From the NCBI RefSeq assembly GCF_002999335.1, contig NW_020312136.1:1-64000 (forward strand): a stretch of DNA of 64,000 nucleotides. Reading direction: 5' to 3'. Within the stretch, counting starts at the first letter, position 1, and each line of letters begins with the position of its first letter. Shown in pieces: positions 53,868-64,000 of this stretch. The translations under genes and the position numbers were made by a program. The stretch is from Cyclospora cayetanensis. Its lineage: Eukaryota; Apicomplexa; Conoidasida; Eucoccidiorida; Eimeriidae. The notes below the pieces were generated by a model, which was not told where the DNA came from, made no database searches, and saw only the letters and a list, made by a program, of their open reading frames with translations.

Positions 53868-56800
53868 GAGCAACAACAACAACAGCAACAACAGGAGCAG
53901 CACCAAGAAGGGGCTTTGTTGCAACAGCAACTGAATTGCCGCGTCGTTTATATTGAAGAGAGAGGAATTGGGGTGTCGCAGGAGATCCTCGCGTTGGTAC
54001 AGCCACATCAGCATGCTGCATCTATCCGCCGTTTTTTGAAACGGCAGCGGCAGCTCCAGCAGCAGACAGAGCAGCGCGGCCTTCCAGCGCAGCAAGCGAA
54101 AGTGCCGCAGTCGCAACTTCAGCAGGAAGCAGACACTGAGCAGCAGCAGGAGGCGAGAGCAAGCATACTAGCAGAGGATGCATGTACAGTGAAGGCACAA
54201 CCGAGGTAAGGAGCGCCTTAGCATCTGGAGCCCTTGCTTGTGTCTGGCGTTCGGCTTTTTTTGTTTTGTTTTTCACGCGGATACATCATGCTGCCTTGTT
54301 TGAATGTTTGAACCCTGATGCTGTCTCGCTCACCTAGCCGTATGCCCTTACGGCCTCCCAGTGTGTGCTATGAAATGTGCTGCTGCTCTTTTCTTGCCTC
54401 CCTGAAGCACCCTGCAAGCGTCTCTGTCTCCAAGTTCCCCATTTTGGCATCTCGGCTGTTTGTGGGTATCTTTTCTCGACTTCCGGTCTGTGTTTCTGGT
54501 TTTTGCAACGCAGGGACGGCAGGCTGCCACCCTTTCGACTGCCGCTCTTGGCGCTTCTCCGTGCAGTGCAACAGCACCAGCAGCAGCAGCAGCAAGCAAG
54601 CTGCCCAGAAGAGCCGCAAGGCGACAGGACGCAGAGGGAGCAGCCGCAGCAGCATCAGCTCGACCCCATGGAAGAAGCTGCCAAGTATCTGCTCTCTCTC
54701 GCGGGTGATAGTCAGAGCTTGCTGGTGCTGTTGCGGAGAGGCGACTGGCCAGTGCACAACACGGCTCCTGCAGCAGCGGACGCAGAAGTGTCACTTATTG
54801 GTATCAAGGGAGACATAGCAGCAGAAGCAGATGCGGCAGTCCAGCTGACAGGTCTAGAGTTCAGGGATTTCTCCCCCGCGGTGTACGCAGAACTGCGGCA
54901 ACGACTGCATGCCAGGTGTCCAGACACAGGGAACCCGTTGTGGCTGCAGCAAGCCATCGAGAGCAACACGCGCGTTGATTGCAGGCAGCAGCGGGAAACG
55001 CGAACAGCCTTCCAGAGACACGAGGAGGAAGCTCCGAAGCGCCAGTGTGCAGAAAGCAGCACGGCGTCGTCGGCTTGCCCGCCGATGAGGCCAAGCTTCT
55101 TTCCTCTGCTTCCATCGGGAGCATCTGCCACGGCAGACGCGGCAGCAACAGGGTGCACAGAAGCGGCCGCTGCAACAGAAGCAGCTGCCTGCAGGCTGCT
55201 CCCGCTCAGAATCTTCAGTATTGATCCCCCCACAGCGAAAGACCTTGATGACGCGATCAGCATCCGCCGACTGCCTTCTGCTACTGCTCTTGCTGCTGCT
55301 GCTGCGGCAGCAGCTGATGGCAGTAGAAAGAAGGCTGCAGAATGCTTTGCAGCCAGTGCTCCAGTGACCATGGAGTATGAGCTAGGTGTGCATGTTGCAG
55401 ACGTCTCACATTTCGTTCCGCGGGGGTCGCTGCTGGACGCAGAGGCACGCCGGAGGGCCACATCCATCTACCTGGATAACAAGTGGGGCTGCATGCAGAA
55501 ATTCTTTTTGTTTGGCATTGTTTCCGCGTTTCTCGTGTGCTGGGAAAGGCAGGATGCGTAGACACCTCTCCTGGTTGTCTCTCCACGTTGCCATGCATGC
55601 ATGCCTGCCTGCCTGCCATCCCTGCATTCTGTCTCTCTCTCTGCTTTGCCGCACGGATGCCTCCGCTGGCCTTGCCTGTTGCGTTTTGGAGCATGACGTT
55701 CTCCCCTGCATACTAACTGGCGGGTATGGTTTGGGCTTTTTACAAGCCGTACTTGACTTCAGTGCGTGCCCTTCGCCGTAGTACTCTTCCTTCGCGGGTG
55801 CTGCACATTCGCCCTTTGGCATCAATCGCGCTGAAGGGCCGCCCGGCAGCATGCTTTTCCTTTCTTTGCTTCGTCTACCCTTGTATCCTTCAGGCTGTGT
55901 GCTCAGTCTCCTGCCGCATCAGCAGCTGTTATTGGCGTGGCTGCCTCTGCGCATGTTTGCGACTTCTGCTGCTACTGATTCCAGGGTGTATCCGATGCTA
56001 CCCAGGGAATTGAGCGAGGATGTCTGCTCGCTTCTCCCTGGTGTGCCTCGTCTTGCGCGGTCCGTCTTCAGCCGCATCGCTGATGATGGCTCGATTTTGC
56101 AAGCGGGAGAAACAGGAACCCTCATTCAGTCTGGGTATGCCTCCAAGCTCTCTGGTGCTGCTGCTGCTGACGTGTCTTCTACCCCTTGTGCAGCTGGTCA
56201 GTGGCGGGTTCTAGTAGTGTGTGTGTGTTGCACCGATGGCTATTTCTGCTCAACTGCAGCCTTTCCTGTGGTCGGCTGCTGCTGCTGCTGCTGCTGCTAG
56301 GCACGCGCTGCCCTGTCGAAGTCGAGCGAAGTCATGGGTGCTGCAGCATTTACATCTGCCTCTCGAAGGCGGCCACAGAAGCTGCATTTAGCACGCTGCA
56401 TTTCGCAGATCGTGCGCGTGTTGTGCTTCTTGCTGCCGCAGAGCTCGTCTGACCTACTCTCAGGTTGACGAGTTCTTGGAGTCGCTTTGTTCCTGCATGC
56501 TGGGGCGGCATTCGCGGCTTCTCCTGCAGCAGCAACTGCAGCAACTGCCTCCCCATATGTCTCCTCTGGTGTCTCCTGAGCTGCTTCGGCTCCTCTCTGC
56601 CAGCAACCTGCAACAGCTCGTTGGAGCCCAGCAGCAACAGCCGTCAGCAGATGGCAGCCGCGCGCTGCTGCAGGTGTTGCTGCAACAGCTCGAACAGCAG
56701 CACTTGCAGCGAGCTGCGTTCTCGCTGATGGAGGTTGCTGACGTGATCGGCATTATCAGAGAAGAAGGGGCACGGCATGGAATTCCAGGTGTGCTCCTAT

Positions 56801-57525
56801 GGCGTCTGCTTTGCTGCGGAAGTTTTGGTGCTTCCCTTACGTTGAAGGAGCCTGCAGGCCGTTTTACCACTGGTATGGGCAGGTGACCAGCGTATATGGC
56901 GACAACTTGAAAAGAAATCTGCGCATGCATTGTGTTTCCTGCGGACTCGTTTTTTGGGGGGTTGGTGTGTGCACAGGGGGAGTCGCTGAAGACCTGCTCC
57001 TACTGCATCATCTGGCTGCAAACCGCTGTGCATTGCGCAGCGAAAACGGAAGCCTGACACTGAACTCTTCTGTCGGCTGGAGTATCACTTTTGAGCGGCT
57101 TGAAAGCAGCAGTACTAGCCCCAGCAGGCGTCCTCTACGCCTCCGAGTCATCAGAGAGGACAAGCGATGGGCTCATGCGATGATTGAGGAGGCAATGGTC
57201 TTAGCCAATCATGTTGTTGCTGCGCGCATTGTGAGCGAAAGTAGGAGTGCAGCAGCAGCAACAACAACAGCGCCTGCTCATGCTGGTGCCATCCGGGCAG
57301 AGAAAGGGCCTCTTGCTGGACAGTTTGACGCTGAAGTCTCTCAGGAAGAGCAGCAGCAGCAGGCAGGAGACACTGCTTCTGTGTCTGCTGCAACGGCCAG
57401 TTCTCCTATGGTCTTTGGGGGAGTCGTGAGGCGGCACGGCAGCAGCAACTCGCAGGCGACGCGCCGCGTCTTGCAGCTTATTGGACCGACCCTCGCGCAT
57501 GAGTTTCGGTTCTCTCTACAGCGGA

Positions 57526-57556
<31 letters not shown>

Positions 57557-59997
57557 ACAACAACAGCCGTCTCGGGATCCTTCTTCTGTAACGGCAAGGG
57601 AAAACGATGCGATGAGGCCAGTTCACACGAACAACGCAAAGACATCTCCCACCTTTGCGGCTGCTGCTGCTGCCACAGACGTAACAGCAAGCGCTCTTGC
57701 AAGGGAGGCGAACAACAGACAGGACGATGCGTCGTGTGCCTCTTCTTCTGAATCTTTTACTCCTGGCTTGGGGGAGCTGTTAAGCTTCTGCTCCTCTCGA
57801 ATGAGTCACCAGGCCTTTGGAGTAGGTCGCGAGCTTTGATGGCGATGTTGGAGTGTCTTTGGATGCAGGGTGTTATTGCGGCTGTTGCAGTTACCAGGGT
57901 TCTTTAGGCCGACATTGGATGCTGCCCACTTTGCTGTGACGCAGGCTCTTTGTTTTGCCTGCCTCAAGGAGCTGCTCCCTGCGGAGTACATTCCCAGCCA
58001 TAGCGTTGTCGCACAACCAACGGCTGGGCCCTTTGCTGCTGCGACTGCTGCTCAAACTCTCGGCAGCAGCAGCACATGCAGCGACAGTCTGAATGCCGCT
58101 TGTGAAGCTTCTGGAGGCGTTTCGTCTTCATATGCAGTTGGCGCCTCCCCTGCGTTCAAACCCCTCTCAGCTGCGTACGATGCTGTTGCCTTTTTTCGGC
58201 TTGAATGACGGTGCACGTTCGGCTCTTGCTGCTGCAACTGCAGCTGCATTGTTGCATGGGATGGCATGCTGCGCTGCCGTAGCTATGGGGGTTCTTCACA
58301 CGCGTCTTCCCAGTGTTCTCTCCGGCCTTTGGAAGAAGCATTTAAGAAGAATACTGCGATAGTGGTCGCTGTCGCCGGTTGAGAGTGTTGGTGGACTTGC
58401 TGCAGGAGCTGCTGCTGTCGCCGTGATTTTGCAGGCATTGGGGTCTTGCCCTTCCTGTGTATCTCCACTTCACTTCACCCATTCGCCGCTACGCGGACAT
58501 TATGGTCCACAGAATTCTGAAAACGCGAAGTCGAATGGAGCCTCTCGTCGACTTGGAGGTAAGGGGGTTGCTCCTGCATCGGTTTCTACGGTGCCATTGC
58601 CGGTAGTCCACCTGCGCATGTGTCTGTTGCTTCTTGTGACGCTGAGCTGCTACAGTTCTTGATGCTTTCCTCCGTATTTTACTGCCTTCCTTGTGTTATG
58701 GGGGATGGCGCTGTCTGTCATCCTGCTAAGTGCACGACGGTTGTAGTTTCTGGAAGGTTTCCCTGACTGATGCGATGACGCTGGCTGGGGCCTGCTGCGT
58801 GCCCGTCTGCATGCGGCGATGTAGAGAGGTGCTGAGCCTCTTCCACATTTCGTTCTTTGTGTCAGTACGCCCTTCCATCTGCCCCAGGTCGTGCTTTTCC
58901 GCCTTCTCGCTGTCGTATCTCTTGTCGCTTTCTCCTCCATTTGCACTCTCATGAACGTCGCTGCTTGCTCCGCGTTTGCCCGAGTATCCATGCCTTTTTG
59001 GCTGTGTGCTGCTGCACTCATCTCTGTGTCGACAGGATCCCCTCCTTTTACCTCCACCCGTCTTGATGCCTGTCCAACGGGTCGTTTTGTTCCTGATATT
59101 ATGTGCACCTCCCTTTTGCAGGCCATCTGCCACCACTGTAACCGCAACAAGCGCCGAGCGGAGGATGCGCAGCTGAGCTTTTCCTCGTGGTATTTGAATG
59201 AATATCTCAAGGCAGCCCACCCAGGAGGCCTCGCGTACGGCTACGCCTCGATCGCGCACATTCACGTTCCGTCTAACTGGGGTATAGACACACCGGCAGC
59301 AGCCGCAGTGGCACTGCCACAAGTAGGACATCGGGAGGCGTCTGCAACAACCAAAGGAAGCAGTGCAACAACCAAAGGAAGCAGTGCAACAACCGACGCG
59401 CATCACGATGACGGAGTCAAAGAGGCGAAGGAAGCATCCGTCTCTGGGGGCAGTGAAGATGCAAGGCGCAGGGCCTCCGTGCCTGTTGCACTTGTTTCTG
59501 CCACCGCTTCAGAAGAGGATACACCCACGCAGCCTGCGCTGCAGCTCTTTGTGCCGCTTCTGCACCAGGCTCGCAGCTACAGCCTCTCAACCCTCGGGCT
59601 GGAGCTGCTTTCATGTAACGAAGGTCATGCAGACTTGCGAGATCCTGCTACTGCACTTGCAGATGAAAACAGCGGGAGAGCCACGGCTCCTGCTGCCGTC
59701 GGAGGAGATGACTGCATTCGCTCCATCCGCGTGCGCCGTCTGCCATCATGTGCGGTGGCTGCACCGCCTGAAGAAAAGGAAAGAACGGAGGTGTCTCAGC
59801 AGCAGCAGCCGCCACATCAGCGGACGCCTGCAGTTCCTGTAGATGAGGCGACTGCACAGTTGCTACGCGGTCCTGCTGGGCCCCTAAGCGGAGTGCCTTT
59901 TGGGGGAGAAGCTGTGCTGCACTTGTTCGGTAACATTCGTGTTTTGCTCGTACCAGGGGAAAGGCAGTGGGCTTTACGCCTCTCTTTTGACCCCTAA
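51519..59997 (+). CDS. DIS3L2-like RNB exoribonuclease
   Basis: A 3'-5' exoribonuclease of the RNase II/R (RNB) family, closest in layout to DIS3L2 because no PIN domain is seen. Exons supported: 51519-52970, 53289-54205, 54514-55482, 55985-56134, 56442-56788, 56977 to about 57778, 57869 to about 58200, 58435-58558, 59122-59997. The first 450 residues are a Gln/Ala-rich extension. Cold-shock region: '[20 protein letters not shown]' and '[13 protein letters not shown]'; the second has '[10 protein letters not shown]'-like '[10 protein letters not shown]'. The RNB core has '[13 protein letters not shown]' (all four catalytic Asp, near residue 1027), '[11 protein letters not shown]', '[15 protein letters not shown]', '[11 protein letters not shown]', and '[20 protein letters not shown]'. 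The exon around 57869-58434 cannot be closed in one frame, so a small intron or an indel is likely there. Total length is about 1800 residues. Confidence 0.88.
52630..52688 (+). repeat. (CAG)n poly-glutamine run
   Basis: About 19 consecutive CAG codons in the N-terminal extension of the RNB protein. A mixed CAA/CAG glutamine run follows in the next exon (53776-53905). Confidence 0.93.
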
Positions 59998-61900
59998 GGT
60001 GGGCAACCTCTAATCTCAAGAGGATTTGTACCATAGAGCAGACTAAAGAGGCAGCTCGAGGTAGAAGGGGGCCTTTTGTATTTCCCTGAACTCGGCTTAG
60101 GGTTCAAAGGCATTAGCACTTTCCAGCTTTCTCTAGAGAACTCCCTACCTCCAAGTGTCTAACGCCTTTTGATCGGACGCTCGCCGTCTGCCGCTCTCTG
60201 TGCACTTCCTCCTTTCTGTCGCCTTCACTCCTGTGCGCTCTCTCTCTAATCCTTACAAGCTCATTTGGTTACTGACCGACTAGCTGAGATCTCGCGCTCG
60301 CCATTATCTTCCTGTGGCCCTCCTAGTGGACACACACCTCGTCTCTTGGGCATGAAAGCAGAGTCCAATATGGCGCGCGACTGCGCAGATCAGTCTAGTG
60401 ATTCGATGAGCACGTAGTTTGCTTGCAACTTCAGTTGTATGGCTCTAAAGACATGGGAGCATCCCTCTGAAACAGTACCAGACGAAGCCCGTCGTAAAGT
60501 CTCCTCGAACAACAGCTTGCGGATGAGGTGTCTAACGCATTAACGTTTCTTCAGGTTCATCCGTATTCGGGCACGAATGCAATTATCAATCTGCGCATGA
60601 CCTGCAGTGGCACATACGTTTTTATCTGGGACTCATAGGGGTGGAACCCGTGTGCGTGTGAACGAGAGTCCAATGAGGTTGGCTTGTATGCTCTTCTATT
60701 CTCAGGAATACACGTAGGTTGCCGATAATCCGTATGTGGATGACAAATTCTCTCGAGTTCATGTACGTCTCGAAGAGCTGAAGCGTTCATACAAAGGGGT
60801 TGAATGCGTGCTATGCTGTGCCCGCCTGGCCTTGAGGGGATCCCAGATCTTGGCAGCGGCGCTTCAGACACCGCACTACTTGCCCCTGCCCTCCATGATC
60901 TGCAACAGGGCCCATGCTCAAGGCGTCGTCGAGCATTAATCCTGCATTGAGGGAAGCGCGGTATGTAGGGGGCTAAGCAATACGTACAAGCGTTCCACTA
61001 CACTACGTTATGTTTAACCAAGATTTAGTAAGAAACTGACCAAGTGGCTTGTCTGTTCGTACATATCTGTGCATGCGCGCTAGATGCTATGGGCAACTAG
61101 ATGTGAATGATAAGGGCGGTTACAGGCTACACCAGTGGGCACTCTAGCGCTCCCTCTCCCCTCATGTCTGCAACACTGAAGAGCACGGGCAGGGGAAGGC
61201 GGCGGTTGATTTGAGCAACACTCAATAACATAAATTTTGCGTCGAGGCTGTCAGTAAGTGTCCCTCTCGGGACATCTTCGACATAGCGCCACACGATAGG
61301 GCAAGTCCTTGAAAATAAAAATCTGAGAGAATAGGTAAAAAGAGCAGACACGGCAGCAAAACAGAATATGCTAATCTACTTGGCTACTTCTGGATCCGCT
61401 TGCACTTAGTGACTATGGAGTTGTACGCTTTTGCGCTTCAGCGATTTTCACCTCTGCAAACCAGGGATGACACCACGGCATTAGATCATACAACGCTGTG
61501 CATGTATGCAATAAAGCTACTGCGCGGGAACGGCATAGCTGCTCTGAAGAGCTATGGATTCATTTCTTTCCTGTTGTCGTGGAAAGCGGATCGCGAACGA
61601 GTGGGGCAAGGAGGGAGGCAGCTGTAACGCGGCTCGTGCGATTTAGATAGAAAACGCGAAACATCACGCACAAGGAGAGCCTCCATGTACAATGATGAAC
61701 CGCTAGGTGTCGAAAAAGCGCGTCAGCTATCGCGTCGGTGATGCCGCTAGTGCACCTTAGTGAAAATCATACTGCTGGAGCGCCTCTCAGGTCATCAGAC
61801 TCTTGAAATTTTCTCATGGTCAATTAATGCTAATAGTCAATCTAAACAACGAATTGACGCCCACATAACAATGTCGGCACTTTTTAACGCCCCAATTCAC
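59998..61900. other. repeat-poor DNA with dispersed-repeat traces
   Basis: No intact gene. A diverged relative of the dispersed LTR-like repeat lies near 61070-61260, sharing GATGCTATGGGCAACTAGATGTGAATG and a GAGCACGGGCAGGGGAAGG block. CAG repeats end abruptly after 60 kb. Confidence 0.45.
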
Positions 61901-62149
61901 CACATAAAATTCCTTTAATCTCACTTAATTCGGATGCTCAGCTTCGGTGCCACGATAAAAATAACCAGCAAAAACTTGGTGTTTTGGAGAACTAGTATCC
62001 TGTGAAACGGGACAGCACAGTGCTGGTCAGTACATCACTGGCATCGGCTATTGGCTAGACCTGACGGTGATAACGGCCAGAGCGGACACTGGAGAAGCTG
62101 TAAAGCGACCCGCAAGCGTCCTTGCCGCGGCAGCAGCCTCCTCTGTCGA

Positions 62150-62760
62150 AGTCCTAGATTCTGATTCCTTCAGTAAACCAGCTAAAGGACCAAAGATACG
62201 AGCAAATACAGGAATGAAATTTTGGTGCTAAGGTGCAAGTCCACAGAACTTTACAACATCCTGACAAGTGCCCGAAGGGAAGAAGCCATGCCTTTATTGC
62301 CTCAATTTTTGCTGGATGTGGCTCCATTCCTGCCGTCAAAACAAGACCTACCAAAACAGCGGTGTTACCAGAACACTTGAGCATTTGAGTGCCTTCACAT
62401 ATCAGTGCACGTCCCGCAGCAGCTGAAGCGCACGCACACGAGTGCTGCGTGTGTTTTGGACCGAATCACTTGAATAGCATGACGTGGTCCATGCAATCAG
62501 CCATATACTCCTCAATAGGATCACAATCATTTTTAAGTAGCCTGTCTTCGCACTTAAGCTGCTGAAAGGTTAACAGATCTAAAATGCGTACAGATGCACT
62601 CAGCTTTGCAAGTGCGGGATGTTATTTTGTGCCTGTCATCAAAGTGGATGGGAATTTGTAAGAAGGCGTCTGTAGAATCAAATGCCAAGTAGAACACTAA
62701 TTTGTGCAGCCTTCTAAGTAATTTGCCGAGGAAAGGCATCGACATATTCTACAACATGGG
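62150..62760 (-). pseudogene. degenerate Ty3/gypsy reverse transcriptase
   Basis: On the minus strand, from high to low coordinates, the pieces follow RT order. First is 'MPFLGKLLRRLHKLVFYLAF', like the palm start Y-P-L-P-x-I-x-x-L-L-x-x-L, followed by 'DAFLQIPIHFDDRHKITSRT' (like the YHQI...D..KTAF segment). Next, the position expected for the catalytic Y-x-D-D reads 'MADCMDHVMLFK'-like and is altered. Last is 'TAGMEPHPAKIEAIKAW', matching the thumb motif G-(M/I)-x-x-D-P-x-K-(I/V)-x-A-I-x-x-W. Stops and frame shifts occur between the pieces. It is opposite in orientation to the copies at 4.4 and 43-46 kb. Confidence 0.72.
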
Positions 62761-64000
62761 CATCGTGTCAAGAAACCGAAAGTTGTCTCACATGCGCCAC
62801 CTTCTATCCTTTTACGTACCACCACCAGGCTTTGCCCAACAGCACTGGCCGCTTCGTGCATTGCACCCTTGTTTCGACACGTTATTTGCCTGCTTCTCAA
62901 CCTCATCTCCATGCAGTGGGAGCTTGGTACATGACTTAAGGCTAACCCGAGGATGAACTTAATACTTTGCGTTGGACGGCCAGTTGGTCTACGGTTCACT
63001 GGCAGCTCGTCATTATTTTTGCACATCCGCCAACTCCTCCTTTCTAGTTCCTTAGTTCTTCCGTTTCTCAGCCAGACAATCAATTGAGTCCCCCAATAAA
63101 GATCCAGCTGCAGAGCCACTCCAAGGTGTTGCACCTTCAGAATCGCCTTCTCTTTCTGCTCTACTGAGCCGCCCGCAGAGACTCTGCCTCACTCTTTTGA
63201 AGTGCGGAAACTACACTGCGCAACACAGATTCAATAATCATTTCTTGTTGATCAGGGGGTGCTTCATCCTAGCGCTTCCCGACACTAAACTCCAGTGCAC
63301 ACTGCTCTGGACGCATCTGCGCCTTTATTGGGCCACCCATCACACACCTAGGATTTCGTCATGGTTGGCGGCTCCAGCATCGAAGCCACACATCATGATT
63401 GAAGACCCCATTTGAAGCCCAAGGAGCATATACCCCTAACTGTGTTTCTGCTTCTTGTGCTCTGCCGCCTGTCAGTAAACCTGAGTCTTCGAGACTGCGC
63501 TCCTGAGGGATCAGGCAGTTTGCACCTTTGCGCATTCTGCCTGAATAGCTGATTCTCTCCATATCGAGTGTCAAGCAAAGCAAACAATTATGGGTCATTA
63601 GTTTAAGCTTGTTGAAGCGAAGAATTGACCCGTCGTGGGTCCCCAGGTGCGGCCTATCCTCTAGCTCCTTTCAGTGCGCCGCAGTTTGCTTGGGGCCTTC
63701 CTCTTTACTGATGAACCTTTTGCGCTTTACAGGCAGCCTGCTTTCAATGGGCCTAGTCCCCTTCCTTTAGTTCTTGAGTTCCATGATAAGAAAACTCAAT
63801 CTTACAAAAATGGGAGCAAGTGTGTTCTGGGGAAGCCGCCGAGGGCTAAGCACCCGCGTGGATTTCCTGTTGTTCTGTGTTATCGGTCATTGTCGATAGT
63901 AGGATAGGGCCGATTCACACATCTCTGATAATCATGGTGTTTAATCTCTTTTTGACTTTTCGTTACAAGCCAAGGAGGCTGGAGTTGGGTTCACTTGCTC
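62761..64000. other. right edge, probable retroelement remains
   Basis: No supported gene. On the minus strand this would be upstream of the RT fragment, where protease and gag are expected, but I could not recognise them with confidence. Open frames at 63359-63598 (minus) and 63674-63907 (plus) have no family resemblance. Confidence 0.4.

Overview
This window looks like nuclear DNA of a coccidian apicomplexan, most likely Eimeria. The reasons are intron-rich genes packed with CAG-type codon repeats (Gln, Ala and Ser runs), long GT/GTAT microsatellites inside introns, many TGCATGCA-type motifs, apicomplexan-style housekeeping genes, and decayed Ty3/gypsy retroelements. No bacterial, plasmid or CRISPR features were seen.

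Layout. 1-2.4 kb: a possible small gene (weak). 2.4-6.2 kb: repeat-poor DNA with debris of a Ty3/gypsy element. 6.9-12.4 kb (+): a PTC7-type PP2C phosphatase in 5 exons. 15.1-18.5 kb (+): NAD kinase in 7 exons. 18.7-20.7 kb (+): an unrecognised low-complexity protein in 3 exons. 21.5-24.5 kb (-): a two-CHORD-domain protein in 6 exons. 25.6-35.9 kb (+): phosphoinositide-specific phospholipase C in at least 22 exons, with PH, EF-hand, X, Y and C2 domains. 39.1-41.9 kb (+): a divergent 14-3-3-like protein in 4 exons. 42.6-46.7 kb: a degenerate Ty3/gypsy element (+). 47.0-48.1 kb: three identical tRNA-Ser(AGA) genes. 48.6-49.5 kb (+): a small TMEM230/TMEM134-like two-helix membrane protein. 51.5-60.0 kb (+): a DIS3L2-like RNB exoribonuclease. 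60-64 kb: repeat-poor DNA with an antisense degenerate reverse transcriptase.

The genes do not form an operon or one pathway. They are ordinary eukaryotic genes for signalling (PLC, PP2C, 14-3-3), chaperone function (CHORD), cofactor supply (NADK) and RNA decay (DIS3L2). The window alternates between CAG/microsatellite-rich segments (about 6.8-36 kb and 51-60 kb) and repeat-poor segments with retroelement remains and tRNAs. This matches the feature-rich/feature-poor segmentation known for E. tenella chromosomes.

Exon boundaries were chosen by eye from splice motifs and reading phase. Junction phases agree for the NADK, PLC, 14-3-3, PTC7, TMEM230-like and unknown 18.7-20.7 kb genes. One donor in the CHORD gene and one stretch of the RNB gene remain open. 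I did not find a clearly new system. The most unusual items are the 14-3-3-like protein with a changed ligand pocket, a perfect 101-nt palindrome in an intron, and a GC-AG intron in PLC.
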